A DNA stretch of 64,000 nt from NCBI GenBank assembly GCA_017591395.1, contig WEDG01002501.1:205421-269420 (forward strand), given 5' to 3'. The number at the start of each line of letters is the position of its first letter. The first letter of the stretch is position 1. Below, piece by piece: positions 45,306 through 60,300 of this stretch. The DNA is from Schistocephalus solidus. Lineage: Eukaryota > Platyhelminthes > Cestoda > Diphyllobothriidea > Diphyllobothriidae. A program made the position numbers and the translations under genes. The notes under the pieces are model-generated. The model was not told where the DNA came from. It worked only from the letters and a program-made list of their open reading frames with translations, and did not search any database.

Positions 45306-48300
45306 CTAGGAAGAAAAGAAAAATCATATGTTCTTGACAAGGCGTCCAAAAAGCATCTTTTGATTAACGCTCACCGATCGGTAACCGGAATCACTCATCC
45401 CTTTGTGCCTTGGCGTTCACTCTCGAGTCCCAACAGTGGCCGTACCGAGGCTAGTATCATAGGCAGGTGAACATTACCGACAAAAACAAGGGAGACTGGA
45501 ATAGCCAATATCCCTGATCTAAACGGGCTATGCAACCAGCCCGGTGCGCAGTGGGTAAGAGCGTTGCACTTCTACTCAAATAGTCTGGAATTCAAGCCTC
45601 GGGTGGTGCAACGCCTGGGTCTGGATATAACTGGCTGATGATGGCTAATGGGCCAGAAATGGTCATTCAAGAAATGGTTCGTTTACTAAGGTACCCTATG
45701 CTCTTGGATTCAGTACGTAAGTGATATATTAGCCCCCAGGGTATGGACGGCAGCACATCCAATGCAGGTCTCGTGGTTTTCAGCACCGACAAGAGTAGTC
45801 TGATGGAAAAAAACAGCTGAGGTTCACACGACAGTTCGACCGTCGTAGTCTGCCGATGTCCACCGTATGCTACACAGCATGGTATTGCTGGCTGGGTGCG
45901 ACGTGCGCCTGCACTTACACGTACCACCACGCACCCTTACCCTGTTCGGCATTTGTCATGGGATGTCAACCCGAACAACGCCTGCCGCACCTTGATCCAG
46001 CCCTCGTGTTGGTTCAGCACATCTACTACGTGGCCCGTTTAGGGGGCACAAAATGCGTGGGACCGCCAAAATTTGAACGCGAGCACCAGTCGGTAGTAAG
46101 CCACGACGATATCACCGCACTATCGCCGCACGACAGTGGTGCTCAACCACAGTTGGCTAGCTGATTCGAGGAGCCGATCCACGAGAGAGAGAAAGAGAGA
46201 GAAAAAGAAATAAATAAAGCAATGCATAAACGCTGCACCGTTTACCTTTAATGGCTCATAAGCGCTTCCCTACCTGACACAATCAGTGACAATTTATATG
46301 CTCCTTTCCTCCTCAGCCCTCAAGAGGCGCATGAACCAGTATCACTTCGATTCAGACACGAAATTTGTCTATTTTAAGTAGGTGTGAGACTTCTAAACAG
46401 ATTGGCGGATGAGCGCGTATACGCTTTAATCGGGATGGATCAGCAACCGTTAGCTCCATACGACCGCACTTGTTAAAGGCTTCTACGGTAATGACAAATC
46501 GCCCAAAGTATAAACACGATTTCTACGGGACAAAAAACGTCGTCAGTTTTGCGGAAGATCATTGCTGAATATTCCGCCTCCTGATCGCGAATTCAGTAAC
46601 GACCTGGTAGTTATTTAGTTAAATACGAAGGAATAGTCCACTGAGTGACTTGATATTTATGCTATTCAAGAGAAGGATTATTTCACGAACAAAATTTTTA
46701 ATTTCATTAAAAAAGATTAGGGAGATGACTGCTATTAGAAGGAAGGTTAACGCTTAGTGACCTTCACTTAAACACACGGAGCCTCATCTAGCTAACAGAC
46801 AAACGAAATGTGTATACTTACCTGAAGGTGGGTCGTTTATCTCTAAAAGTGGTTCCTTCTGATTCAAGAGCTCCTTAATGGGTGGAAAAACTGTTGCCCC
46901 AGAAGAACTTTCCACTGGTCGCTCCTCCGGTCGGAACTTCAACGCGGAAGCATGAACTTCATCGCCTGCAGGATATATTGAGGAGGCCGGCTTCGCAGAC
47001 ATTGGGCTGACATTTTGCTGTTCCGACATCGAGCTTGGCTTTCCGTCAGCGTGACACTTCGCACTGAAGTGATGGTCTTCTAACTTCGAAGTCAAACCAT
47101 TGCCCGCGTCCGTTTCAACTGCCAACTGGTGACTGCAATCTGAAGGCCTCGAAACTGGCCAAAATAAAAAAGGAACAAATTCACACGCATTGGCAGGGGA
47201 TACTCCTAGAACCTCTACGGTTGGTTTCAAGGCCAGCATCAATGTCCTTTATTGCATAACTCAGTAAGCAATGGTCTGCAAACGAAAAAAGGGACATTTC
47301 TGCTCCCTTTCCGGAGCAGAAATTCCTACTAGACAATGCAAACATTTGGTTTTATTACATGTTATTTCATCGGAATAAGAGCCAACATAGCCTTACTTGT
47401 TAGGCCTGCGTAAGTGCATGAAAAACTCTAACCAATCAGAAAGTTAGCATAACGTTGGTTCGAAAAATAACAATTTTTTTAAAGATTAACGGCAATCCCG
47501 AAACTTCGAATATCGGCGTCGAATGAGTAAAGCTTAATTTTAAAATGCAGAAAAACTATCCATTCAGAAAGCTGTGTCAGTAAAATCATATGAGCACAAA
47601 AACGTTTTAAAAACACTTCTGAACAAGCCTTGGGCTAAATATCATGCAGCAAAAATCTTTCCAAAGTGGAAACCTCCAGTTTTATCATGCTTTAGTTTAT
47701 TTGAGTATGAATTGGCCTTACCCTAATGTTTAGGTTTCCTAACTTGCGAATAAATGAATGTGTGGATGAGGTGTAAAGTATTCGGCGCAAGCATTTACAG
47801 GGTCGGTCTGGAAGTTTGAATAAACATATGAATTGAAATCCATAAGATTTAGTGTAGTCTCCGCCTAACACGTTCATTTTCTTTCAATAGGCGTTGAGTA
47901 GTATATAAATGTTTACAAGCAGAATAACATCACCGAACAAGACAAAGGAAACTGGAATGACTATTTCACCGGCTAGCTACACTCAGCCTCAGGAGTGTAA
48001 CCCATGATCTTCCATATCACCCAGCAGGGACCTTATCTAAAAACCCAGACGACATTTTCCTCGAGCTTGTGTGGTTGAATGGCACACTGGTGAGAAGTTA
48101 GAATCCTTACTGTATTGCTCAGTGTTCCTCCTGTCCCCTTTGTATCCGACTGCTCCATATTTTCCCTTTGAAGACTTTTATTTTCTGCAGGAATGTGTGA
48201 AATACCAACTGCGTCTATCTGAAGCAAAATTGGAAGAGGACAAATGTGCATCGACTACACATTGACTAAGCCGATTGGGTAGTTAGTAAGGAAAAGCCAA

Positions 48301-51300
48301 CTTTTGTCCCCATTCTATAAATCTGTTACTTATGTAGAGGGACAACAGTCTTCTGTTGTCTGAGCATTAAGGAGCAGCTACTGTGGTCCTCACAAACGTT
48401 CTCCTTTAGTCCGATGCTGACACGTTCGAGTCTTTAACTAGTGCAGTTTCCTCCCCAAATATTAGTAATAGCATGCCTCACTGGAAGAAGTGTTAATCTG
48501 CATGGTTCTTTCATGACTAATTAATTTACCAAGTCTAGGAGGGTGGGCAAATCCATGATGGACCATGACACCTCACCCGCGGAAAGGAAAATATGGCTCA
48601 TCGCCGTAGAGTGAGCTGCCAATTATGAATTGGCGACATTCCTCCGCACTGTTAGACTATCCGTACGTGGAGCAATCTCTGAATTTTCCCGAGCAAGTTA
48701 CTTGTCCGAGTGTCCGAGTCTCCTATTTCCCCACTGCTTCCTGAAACTCACTGGTTCCCTTGTATCGACTTAGGTCAATGAACATCTGAAACCCGAATTC
48801 ACCTCTCAGACATCAATGGCCTATAATTGGAGTGTGGGGGAATACGACAACGTATAACTAGCCCGAAAGGATCACTCCGGAGATGTGTCTTAATTTTAAG
48901 CAAATGACTTTTCCGATTGTACAGCGCGGAAATGCCAACCCACTGATTCGCGCGGTATTTTAGAAAATTATCCCTCAAAACTGCCTTGGAAAATAATAGC
49001 CGGAAAACAGTGCAATAGAATCGATCTTCCTTACCCGAATTCGTAGCACCAACGGCGGACACTGGCCTGGGGTTAGGTTTCGTTATTGACTGTTGAAAGT
49101 TCATCTCATCTGCTTTTTCGTTATTTTTAGCCTCCGGCCCACTAGAAATGAAAAATTAAAAGGAGCACAGAACGAGGTAAGATAAATATATAAAGCATTT
49201 ATTCGGAATAGGTAGCACGCCGGGCTTGAAACCAATTCCATAAGAGATGCGTAACCCACGTTCAGCAATCGGTCAGTTGTGAGTCTGCCAATAACACGGC
49301 GAAGGTTGAGCGAATTTATCTGCAGACGATACACTGGCCCAGCAGTTCATACAAGAATTTGTGAGGTAAGGCCGTTTAAGTGAAAATTAGGCTAGAGATT
49401 ACGTCAAGTTATTCCTCGGTGGAAATGAGAATAGCGCGTCATCAGATAGGGCCGCCTTTCGACGGACCACTCAAGAGTTTACATATATCCTGGTTTAATA
49501 ACTGTCTCCACGCCAGTTTAATTAATAATAAGATAAGAATTGCAACCCTGGCCAGCATACAGTCACCTGCAACCGTGCTCTCATTATGAAAGTTGAATAA
49601 GTTTACACTGCAATTAAGAACTTTGGGTATAGTTGCCAATAACAACGTATGTTTACGAAATTTTAGATCAAACACAAACAAGGTTTGTCGTAAGGGCTAT
49701 GCTAATACGGCTTCTGATCAGCAAATAATGCCTCAGTAATGAATGCTAGGCATCCACAGTTACATAACACAGTAATGCAAATAATATGCAGGGCTTAAGC
49801 TACTGTGTGTGCTCCAGTTGTGAAAAAATCGGTGGCCTCGGTTGGATTCAAACCGACGCCAGCAAGGGGGTACAGCCAACACCCTAGCTAACTGAGCTAC
49901 GAGACCTTACCGGGAGCCGTGAGTTTAATCACACTTGGGTCAAGTAACGCGCCCAGCCTACTACAACGTATGGAATCCACCAATTCTGATAGAGTAAGCT
50001 GACTGCCCAAGCAGGATTTCCTAAGCAATCAATCTAGTATCCGCCAGATGACTAACAGACACACTTAATTCATAGGAGGTTTGGAAGGATGTAAATAATT
50101 CATTTGAACCAATTCGGAAAAAGCATTTGCGTCAGATTGGTTATTGCAATCTGCCAAAAACCCTATTGGTTAAGTTGATGATTCGGCAATCAATAGTTAC
50201 TTGATGGAGACTTTTTAAATCCTGTAATGAACATAGAAAACATCATATGGACACCGAGGAAGGAAAATGGCCTTTATCTCGTAATTTTAAAAGAAATAAA
50301 AAAGACTTTGACGAATAGTTTCAGGATTAACTTATCGTAGTAAATTTGACAAGAATGATATCCCATTTTCTAAGTTCAGTCGTTTAACTAACCTGAGTTC
50401 AGCATAATCACCGAGATTCGGGAGGTTTGATGATAAGAAACGGGTTTCCAGGATCGTCTTTGGCAGAGGCTCCCGAGCTACATCCACGACACTGCTTAGG
50501 GAGCGCTATGGAGAGGGAGACAAAAAAGAGGCGTCCGATGGTATTATAAACGGAGAATTGGCAGCCTGCTTTAAATACTCAAGTGAAGGCTTGTGTAACT
50601 CCACTTCACCAGACCATGTCATCAGAATCCTAGTTACAATGACTGGCTTTTACCAGTAAAAACAACCGATTTTGTCATCAATGCAAATTTCAGGTGAGCA
50701 AACAAAGGGTTACAGTCAAATAAACACCAATTGGTTCAGTTGTTAATTAGTAAATCATTTGGCTTTTATCTGGCCAGCTAACTGGTCCTTCATAATGCAT
50801 AGCACTCCTTCCGGTTCAGGACTAGAATACAACGTGCAGATTTCTTCAAGTTCAAGTACCTAAATATTAACTGTTAGTTAGAAACGCCTTCTCTTTGAAG
50901 TTTTATTGACTCCTCCTAAGAAGATTTGAACAAGTCTGAAGACTTATCTTGACATTTCCGGGATATGATTATCAACGATAGGTAGTCATGGACACAACGG
51001 GCACAGAACGCACGTTTACAGGCGAGAAATTTCGAATGGTTGGCGACTGCCAAACAAAAAATACCGCCGACTCCTAGAATCAGTGCACCCCGATAAGACA
51101 AACAGATGCACCAATACACACGCCGCAAACAAAATTCCCACAGAAAAGGCGAGACGGATGTAGCCAATCCTAATCGAGCAATGGAATGCAACAGATGTCA
51201 ATAGTTGAGTTGCTTTGTATACTGCTCATACGTCTGCTGAAAAACTTGGAAGCCATTCCCAAAAGTTCGCAAATTGAACGTTGTTCAATCTCGAAAAGAA

Positions 51301-54300
51301 CTTGATTTATTTCAAACTACGTTTACCTATGATGTATATGAGCCTGTGATCCCACTCCTGTGAAACCTAATGGCTCACATGAAGCAAAGATGCCGAGGCA
51401 CTTATGACGCAAAGAAAAATTGGATCATTATCCGGTCACCAATCTGGTGTGAACTGTCTTTCAGATGCAATTTATCGGCACTAACGTTTGGTCGGATAGG
51501 TGGCAGGTGGCAGCGATCTCTCCGACCTGAGCACAGGATATCGCAGCTATCAGTTCTAATTTCGTAATGTTGAATGGATTTGCCAAAATGAACTTTCTTT
51601 AGTTGGGTTGTCTGCGGAGTTTTGCTTTGCTATTAAAGCTGCTCTCTATCTACCACACAATATGCATGGTTTCCAAGCATTATAAAACTATCTGGTGATC
51701 AAAGCCCGACTAAAACAAATATGTTTAAAGCCATTTGAATTTTATCTGTTTGATGAACTTTTCTTGAGGCTGTGATTTGTAATACTACGACAGGAGCTCG
51801 ACTCTGCAGTACTCACCAGCATTAGAGCTTATTTAGAATTTATGAAAGTATCCTCATTCTGGCAGCATAGGTATTAGCTAAAAGCCAAGACACGCGTTTC
51901 GCAGATATTCTACCGCTGTATGGCACAGCTGCGAAGGTTTCAGCTCAGCAGTGGATCCCTCAGCATTCCCAGTGTGCTTTCTGATGGATACTCCAGTTTG
52001 GAAATTTCAGCTTTTTAGAATTCTTCCATTTCCAAAGGAATCAGCTACAAGTCCCTTCAGGTGTAAGAAGGATGTCCAAAAATTTATTTACATGTGATTT
52101 CCATTAATTATGAAGTACTAACTGTGCCGGACATCCATGAACGAACTGGGGTCCTCGAGATTATATTTTGGGTGTTCAAGAACCTCCAAAAAGAACGCCT
52201 GAAACCTAATTTTATATGTTGATCTGTTGGCAATTCAGCGTCCTGGGTTAACATTTGATAAAATATTTCGGTTGAACAAGGATTTATTTACGTTGCATTT
52301 TATTAAGCAAGCATCACTCCAGATATCAAAGACTATATACTAATGTCAGCTGGGGCTGCTTGAACGGACCATTTAACCACGAACACCCAAGAACTTTGAT
52401 TAAAACGTTCCAATAATCAGTTGGTATACTTATCTACCGGCAAAATAAACGCACGAGTGGAAAATGTTTTTTTAAGCATTTTTTAACAGTTGGCTCTCGC
52501 AGCTAAATCACTATGGTGTCGAACTTCTATGACTTACAGTGTTGGAGATTTCCCATGAAAGTCTCAACCAAAATTCTAGAAATGTATGTAAACATTTCTG
52601 CTACATGCTTTGGGATATCAGAAGTAGGAAATAAAGGAACGATAACTTAGCTCCCATCTGAAATCATCCGAGATAATGACACGGTGATTCTAGATTCAAA
52701 ATCTCACGATAGTTTGACTGTCTTGAAAGACGATATCTACTGTGAGCCTCACAGTATATTGATCGCAGGGACGGTGAATTGCACGTGAATTAGTCTATAA
52801 TGGCAGAAGAAAAGCGCTGAATTTACCTCCCTCTCCCCCCACCTAAACTCGGCGTCAGGAAAAGCGGGGCATGATTGGGCACATTATCGGACAATGCTAA
52901 GCAACCCACTTACGCGGGGCACACATAGTCCGGCCGCGCACGTTGGACCAGATTTTCAAGGACATAAACGCGGTAGGCTTTCAATGAGAGCGCTATAGAG
53001 GCCACATTAAAAAGAGTCAGCGCAGCCTGACTCGACATCCTGAAAGGAGGACAGAGTTATCCTATCAGTTCGGAGCCCTCCAAGTCACCACTTTAGCCTA
53101 TCGTAACAGTTTAAAGGCGCGTCGGATTGTTTATTGTACAGAATATGCCCCGAATCCCATGAATCCAAAGTCTTCAGCGTCGACCTCACCTTTTCTCTCT
53201 TTCCTTTAACAGGCATTAGTTCACTATCCGAGCCGGTCAGGCATCTGATGCTGGGATTGGGCGTAAGTGACTGAGGTGGCGTGAGACTGCGGGTAAGCGT
53301 ACCACCGCAACTTATGCCAAGTCCCCATCTAGCCCCATATTGTTTTAGCGCATCTCTCGCGTGAACGTTTGTAGGGGCATCTCCAATTAGCTCGGTTAAA
53401 ACAGATTACTACTTGCATGGTCGATCGGTTGGGAATACCGGATTTTGTTGACTTCTCCCACTGGAAGCGACCAGATCATTAAGAAAACACTGAAACTCGT
53501 TTAAATCTGGCAATCAGACACCCTCCAACAGCGCTTGTGGGCAGCGTAAGTCGCTTTAATTCAAAATAAGGAGAGGAAGTAAAAGGCTAAGCACAGTCCA
53601 TGAAACTGCATTTACGGTTGATATGCTGGTATTTCGGTGATGGAGACCATGGTAGGGTAAATGTAAACGGGAGACCGCACCGGCAGCGACTACACCGGTC
53701 CTTGTCTAAAGCTTCGTTGGAAATATATACGCTGATAACGAGTAGGTTTGCCATTTGAACACGTTCATCCCCTGTTTTGTGTTTCCCTTCTGTCACATCG
53801 TAACTCAGGCCATGTCGTTGACGCGTTCTAATTGGTCTGTAGGCACACTTTTGAAGCAGCCCTTCTCACGATCAACGAGTATTCCACCTAGTTTACTTGA
53901 AACGAAAACTGGAGCTTACAATTTTTGCCCTAATAACATTACGAAGATTAGAGGAAGCTTATTTGAGGGATGTGCAGAGGGATGGGACTAAGTATGCTAC
54001 TGTGCCTTCTTGGATGGGTGTGAGATAGGAAAAGACGTATGCTCAACCGATAACAAACCTCTGTCACAGGTGAAATAGGCTTCCTTCTTAAACGGTTGTC
54101 CTGCACGCACACGAGCGCAAATGAATAAAAGCCTGTTCACTGGAAAGGGACACTTACCATATAGGGAAGAGGCCATTGTGTAGTAAAGGGTCTCAGAGTT
54201 GGAATACTAGTAGATTTTAAACCAGTGAAAAAGGCGGCCGACAGACTGTTGCTTAGTTTGGCGTGCTGTGGTGGTCTAGCCGACGAGGCAGAGTTCTCCA

Positions 54301-57300
54301 CCTTCGTGTAAGTGCTGCAGTTCCGCCACTCGGAGTAGGCCTTTTCTAACTCCCTGGATTCTCGTTCCAGACTTTCGAGCCGTTCTCGGGCAGCGAGGAA
54401 GGCTGCAGATGGCTGACTGTTTAGTATTCCACCCCGATTGTCAACTGCATCTCCTTGAAAGTTTGCGTCAGGTTTTGTACCAGCCGTCTCTTGTGATGAA
54501 ACAGGTGACTCCTTGACCACGTTTTTCACGGACTCTGAGGAAAAAAAATAAGTGGATATCTCAAATAAGAAAATAAGAGGTGACTGATTACTTTGAAAGT
54601 CATTAGATGGTTTTACCCGGCGGTGTAAATCTAGAAAAGTCTACTTTGCAGTTTTCTGATCACAAATATGGTACAAACAGGACTTCTGTAAAGTTGAGAA
54701 AGGCTTTCAGACTTTATCATTGATCGATACCTCTCTAAGGGGAGGAGTATGCTTTGGACATAAAGTTTAAGAGTCTAATAGACAAGTCTTTGAAAATTAG
54801 GTGGAAGCACAAGAACCGAACATTCTAAGAACATTGCAAGTAAGGCCACCTGAGAAGAAGTGGATGCTATCGCTGGGGCAAGAGCTTCATTCGTCTGACG
54901 TTGTGGACTCCAACTCGAACCCATCACCAGAGACGGTAGTACCCATGGAATTTAAGGGAACCCAAAATTCTATTCTTTGGGCTAAATGCAAGGGAATCGG
55001 TCTCCCGGATTGGTGTAAAGGAAAGCAAACCTGAACCGGTCTCAAACAGAACCAAATGGGAACGCAGGTTACGGGAGGACGAAATTTAAACGCATTAAGA
55101 CGTAAGCAGGGACAGTTAATTCGGAGCAAATTTCCTCAGAGGGTCCGGCTATTGTGCTTCCACCGCTATTTTCTACCTTCAAGCAACCGCATAGAACATG
55201 TTTTATTTTAACGCAGGATTATTAAAGTTTGCCTTCAGAGCAATTATTCGAAGTCTATGTGTATTTTTGCCAACCGGCGATACCAGCCACAGTTATAAAA
55301 AATCCATATGCTTTTGAAAGAATATAAATATTAGTACAAATTCCAGAAATACAAACACCATAGATTTGCATTTGGACTTTTCCTGGGGTCATAATGTAAA
55401 GAGATTTTGTATTTTAAAAATAAAACCTCCATCTGCGCCCCTCTCACCCACCTGTCGTCCATGATTGCTCATTGGTTCTTTTCTGTTTAAGTTGGCCCGA
55501 GTCTGTTGGCGCTGATCGTAGGTCGGCAAGGCGTCCACGAAGTCGACTGAGCTCATTCTCTTGAAGTCGAACACGTTCCTTCAGTCGTTGATTTTCACCC
55601 GTCTGTGTGTAATATACAAATTAAAGATAACTACCAGTTGAAATCAGCAGCAAGCTTTAGAACTAAGTCCAGCATCTGTCGACACATTCAACTTAAGTAG
55701 GGAATGTTATTACTCGCCCTCCGGTGTCATCGGCCACTTGCCAGTTTTAAAAGTTCCAAAAGGCTGTGAATATGCATTTAGTTTCCTTGCTTCCTGTTGA
55801 GAAATTTTTAGTCAACGAAAATTTTTATTTTTTACACGGACTTCTAAAAAAACTGAACATTTCCTTACATTATGGAATTCTTTATCGCCTATCGCAGCAG
55901 TTAGGGGTGATTTTGGTCACCTCAACCATACAGTTAACACGAATACAAACCTTAACCCCTCACAACTCTGACCTTAACCCCAACCTTAATCCTAACCCCA
56001 ATCTTAACCTTAACCCTAAACCCTAATATTAATCCTAACATTCACCTAAATATCTCACCGAATTCCCCGGGATTTGACACCAAGGTGCATGCACTGTAGG
56101 AGGTCCCCGTTCCGGTGGCCCATTTCGTGGCCGTACAAAACAACTATACCCATTTTGTATTAAAAGACTCTAATCGATCTCACTCCTTACCCTTTTATAT
56201 GAAAATCCTTATGAATAAGCAGTACCCAAAATTGATAGGCTTAATCGCGCGCTTTTTCTGAATAATGCATATGCTTATATATAGAGAGCCAAATCGGCAA
56301 AAAAAGTGTCGTGGAGTAGCAGATGGTGCAAAGGAAACGCAGAGGCTCCTACCAACTGATCGATCTCCAGTTGCAATTTCATCCGTTCATTGTTGCTATT
56401 GGATCGTTCCCGATCCAGGCACGACCGAAGCCGCTCTGTCTCCTGTCGTGAAGCCATGAGTACGTTGCGTTCGGATGCCGCATCGGCAGAGGCTGTGGAA
56501 AGATATGCCAAACAAAGCCAACTTAGACTTATGTGTAAACTACGGCACAAAATGTCAATCAAAAGATTTATTTTTTGACTCACAAGAAACGCAAGCGTGT
56601 AGTAGAAGCAGTGTCACATTGTGCAAAATTTAATAACTGCTGTCCTAGAAAATCAATTTCGCGAAAAATTGCGTAATAAGCGCTTCTTTTTCATTAAAAT
56701 GTGGCCAAACCGGGAAATCCCTCTCAACCCGCATACATGAACATCAGTTAGACCATCTATTACAAGTGGCCATGGACATACTGGAAACTGGGCATAAATT
56801 TGCATGGGAGGACACTCGGGTTGTTGGCACATGCCCAATCCGAAAAGGCCATGAATTCCTGGAAGCAATTTACTTAGATGATGCATGCATCAATTGGCAT
56901 AGCAATTTGGATGCCACATACAAAATACTGAAGGACGAATTCAAACGCGCACAGCCAAGTACGAAAGGATGACTAAATGCAACTAACGCTTCTTGGCGCA
57001 GACATCGGCTAACTGTAAAAATTCTTTGTTAGACAGAGTTGATCGGTCAATTTTTTGTACACAACCGACAGTCTGCCGACCAGCTGGGGAACCAGTCTCG
57101 AAAGTTTACACATTAACGTTTCTATTTTCCCGAAGAATTTTATCTCTTTCTAACTAAATATCCTGTGATGCCTGTATTTCAATATATGCCGTAAACATAC
57201 ATTGCAAAACGGAGGTATAGTGTATTCACTATCTCATTAAATGTCAACCAAAATTCTAAAATGTGCTTTTGGTTTAAACAAATCACTAAATTAGAGTTGT

Positions 57301-60300
57301 CGTTTTGAGTATCCTGCAGCCTAATCCCAAGATATTTCAGTCACAGTAGGATTCCGGCGTTTGAATGAGCTTCCTCCTGACAGCCCGCAAAAAGCATACT
57401 CTGTAAAAAGTGGCTACTTAAGTGTATGCAATTTTCTCATTGCTTTTCGATGCTCTTATTAATTCAAGTGTATTTTACTGGAAAACCACAGTTCCCTGCT
57501 TTACTCGATTGACAACGTAATTTATCGCAACGATTCGCAAAAGCACAGGTAGGCGACTGCATGTGCTTACCTTCCTTCAGTCTTTCAATTTCTTCAAAAG
57601 CTTGAGCCAGTCGACTAAAAGGCGAAGGAAGCGAATAAGAAACTGAGACCTTCGGGATGCAACTAGTAGCAAACACATTATTCCCAGATGCTATCAGATA
57701 AAGGAGAAATCTGCAAAGATGCAAATCAAAGGTGAAAAGGAGAGGAATAAAAAGAAGAAAATAAAAAGAATGATAATTTTGATAAAAATTATTCTGCTAC
57801 AATTACGAGAGTTTAATCGTGTATTTCAACTAGGTCCACCCTGAGCACCACTGGAAGGTGGCGCGAGGATGGTGACTTGCGCATGAATTAGATTATAATG
57901 AGAGTAGACTTGCGCTGCATCTACCGCACTCTTTTCTCCCTCCTCCAATGGGCCCGGTTTCATAACGAGTCAAGAAGACCAGAGGTGGGAGAAGGCGCAG
58001 TTGACTGCCGCGGCCACAGCCACCCCTAGGTGTGCCACTACACCTGACTCGGATACCACGGAGTGAAGTGCCATAGAGACCATATTAAGAGAGAGCGATC
58101 GCAGCCTAACTCTCAGTCGACCAGTCTGCCAGACGACACAAACACACACTGGACTGACCGCTGGGTCCGAGTTATTCGGTACATTGGCAACCTTCCAAGC
58201 CACGGCTTTAAGCCCAAAGTGGTAGCTTCCCATGTGTCAGCTTGTTTATATGGAAGAAAATGCGCTGAGCAATTGACCTCACTTTCTATTCCCATTCCCA
58301 GACATTATCCAGATGGACCGTTGTCTGGTGCAGGGAATGGGCGCAGTGGCTGACACAACTAATAATCTCGTCTGCGCGTGCCACACACTCGACCTGATTC
58401 CCAAACACAAAACCAAGAGGAAAGGCAAACGAATAGATTTGCTTGCAGGAGTTGCTAGCATTTTTATATATCGCAAAGAAGACCATTATGTTAGTTGGCG
58501 CTAAGTTCAACTACCTTCAGTTGTTTGTCAAAACCCCTCACATGAGAATAACATGCGTTCACTACGGCTCTGGCTTCACATTGCGAAGGCAGAATTGTAG
58601 AGTCCAGAAACCCGATAAATGAGACGACCTTACCACTTTTCCTCTCGACTGACGAAATACGTCCTTTTTGAACACACATGTAAATTTACTCAATTATATG
58701 TTTGCAACGTCGAAAGTGCATTTTTTTAACTTAGTCGTTGATTAAAAAGGAGATTGGACAGGGGCTCGACGAAGCAGATGACTGTGTTAGCACAACTCAG
58801 GTTGAACTTACAGTAATAATCGGAAGCTGCGGCTTCACGAATTCGTTTATTTATTTATTGAGTGTATCTTTATTTATTTATTTTATAGTAGAGTACTTCT
58901 TGTTTACTTTTAAACTCACAATGTTAAGGGTTTCAGTAAATTATAAAATTGATTTTTAAATGCACCTGAAGTGTTTTGAGGACATACTTATGCTTAACAT
59001 TTGACTATTGATATTTAAAGGCATTTGTTATTTGTTCGTCCAAAAGCTGCGAATTTTGGAGTATTGTGGAACACGAATTTGACAGAAAGACCATACCTTT
59101 GAAGGAGATTAACCTCGTTGGCCGCGGCTGTTGCTTTCAATTTTAGAGATTTGTAATCTGCGATCTGAAAAGCGAATCGCTTGATAAATGAACTCTGAAG
59201 GGTTGGAACGAAGAAGGAAAAGGCATCATCGAATTCTCCCAACCGTTCACGCTATGCTCTGTCACGTGCCAGAGACAGTTAATCCACATACTTGCCTCCA
59301 TTTCCGAAAAGAGCTCCAATTTGCGAGAGGCCTCGTCCTGGGCTGCTAGAACAACCTTCTTCTGTGCATCCAAAGCGTCCTTTTCAACTGTTTGAAAAAA
59401 GGGAGGAAACAAATCGTTTATTGTCTTCTTATACAGATCCTGTCACCTATCCAGGACATGTGGACGAACAGCCACGTAGTCAACATGACGATAACCATCG
59501 AGGGTATATTTATGATGTTGACGACGATGATGATGATGATGAGGAGGAGGCAGAGAAGGCGGCTGCGGAAGCGGAGGTGGGAGGACGAGAATAACAATAA
59601 CGAAGACGAGGACAAGAAGGAGGAGGAGGACGAGGAGGCCGAGAATACCGAGAACGATGACGAGGACAAGAAGAAGAAGAAGAAGAAGAAGAAGAAGAAG
59701 AAGAAGAAGAAGGACGAAGAAGAAGAAGAAGAAGAAGAAGAAGAAGAAGAAGAAGAAGAAGAAGAAGAAGAAGAAGAAGAAGGACGAAGGCGATGGCAAG
59801 GAGGAGGAGGTTGTGGGTGGACGAAAATAACGATAACGAAGACGAGGACAAGGACAAGGAGGAAGAGGACGAGCAGGAGGAAGGGGAGGAGAAGAAGGAG
59901 GAGGAGAAGGAGGAGGAGGATGGGAAGGAGAAGGAGGGGTTGCTGATAAAATAAAGAGGTAAGAACGATTTAAAAAACTATTTGAGTTGAAACAGACAGG
60001 AGGAGAACATCATTTTTTAAAGCTTCAGCTGGTAGGTAGCCAGCTTATTTTCTTTTCACTAATACCAAGCTCTCAGTGAGGCATGCAAACATCCTTTTGC
60101 CTTACCCAGAATGCGAGCTTCAGCTACCTCTAGGTTTTTTCGTTGGCGAAGAAGATCCAGTTCATCCGTTTTTCGTAATCTTTCGAGGTAATTGAAAGTG
60201 GTGAGAGGAGAACTGGAAACGTGACCTAATCATAAGACAAAACTTCTGTCTTCTGCTAGAAATTGCATCCATAAAAATTTGGGACATAGCTATTTAAAAA

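Noticed and set aside
49834..49906. Candidate functional tRNA gene
   Set aside because: The acceptor stem pairs, but the anticodon stem does not close and the T loop lacks the invariant C, so it is listed as tRNA-like only.
55766..56026. 86-codon frame ending in Asn/Pro/Leu repeats
   Set aside because: Its repetitive end is the telomere-like tract and the rest has no domain.
58506..58560. Possible minus-strand exon ending GFDKQLK before GTAGTT
   Set aside because: Its phase-0 end does not fit exon 7, whereas exons 6 and 7 join perfectly without it.
59392..59946. 184-codon frame rich in Glu and Lys, and matching Leu/Ser frames on the other strand
   Set aside because: They are translations of the GAA/GAG repeat tract in an intron; no splice borders or non-repetitive sequence support a gene.
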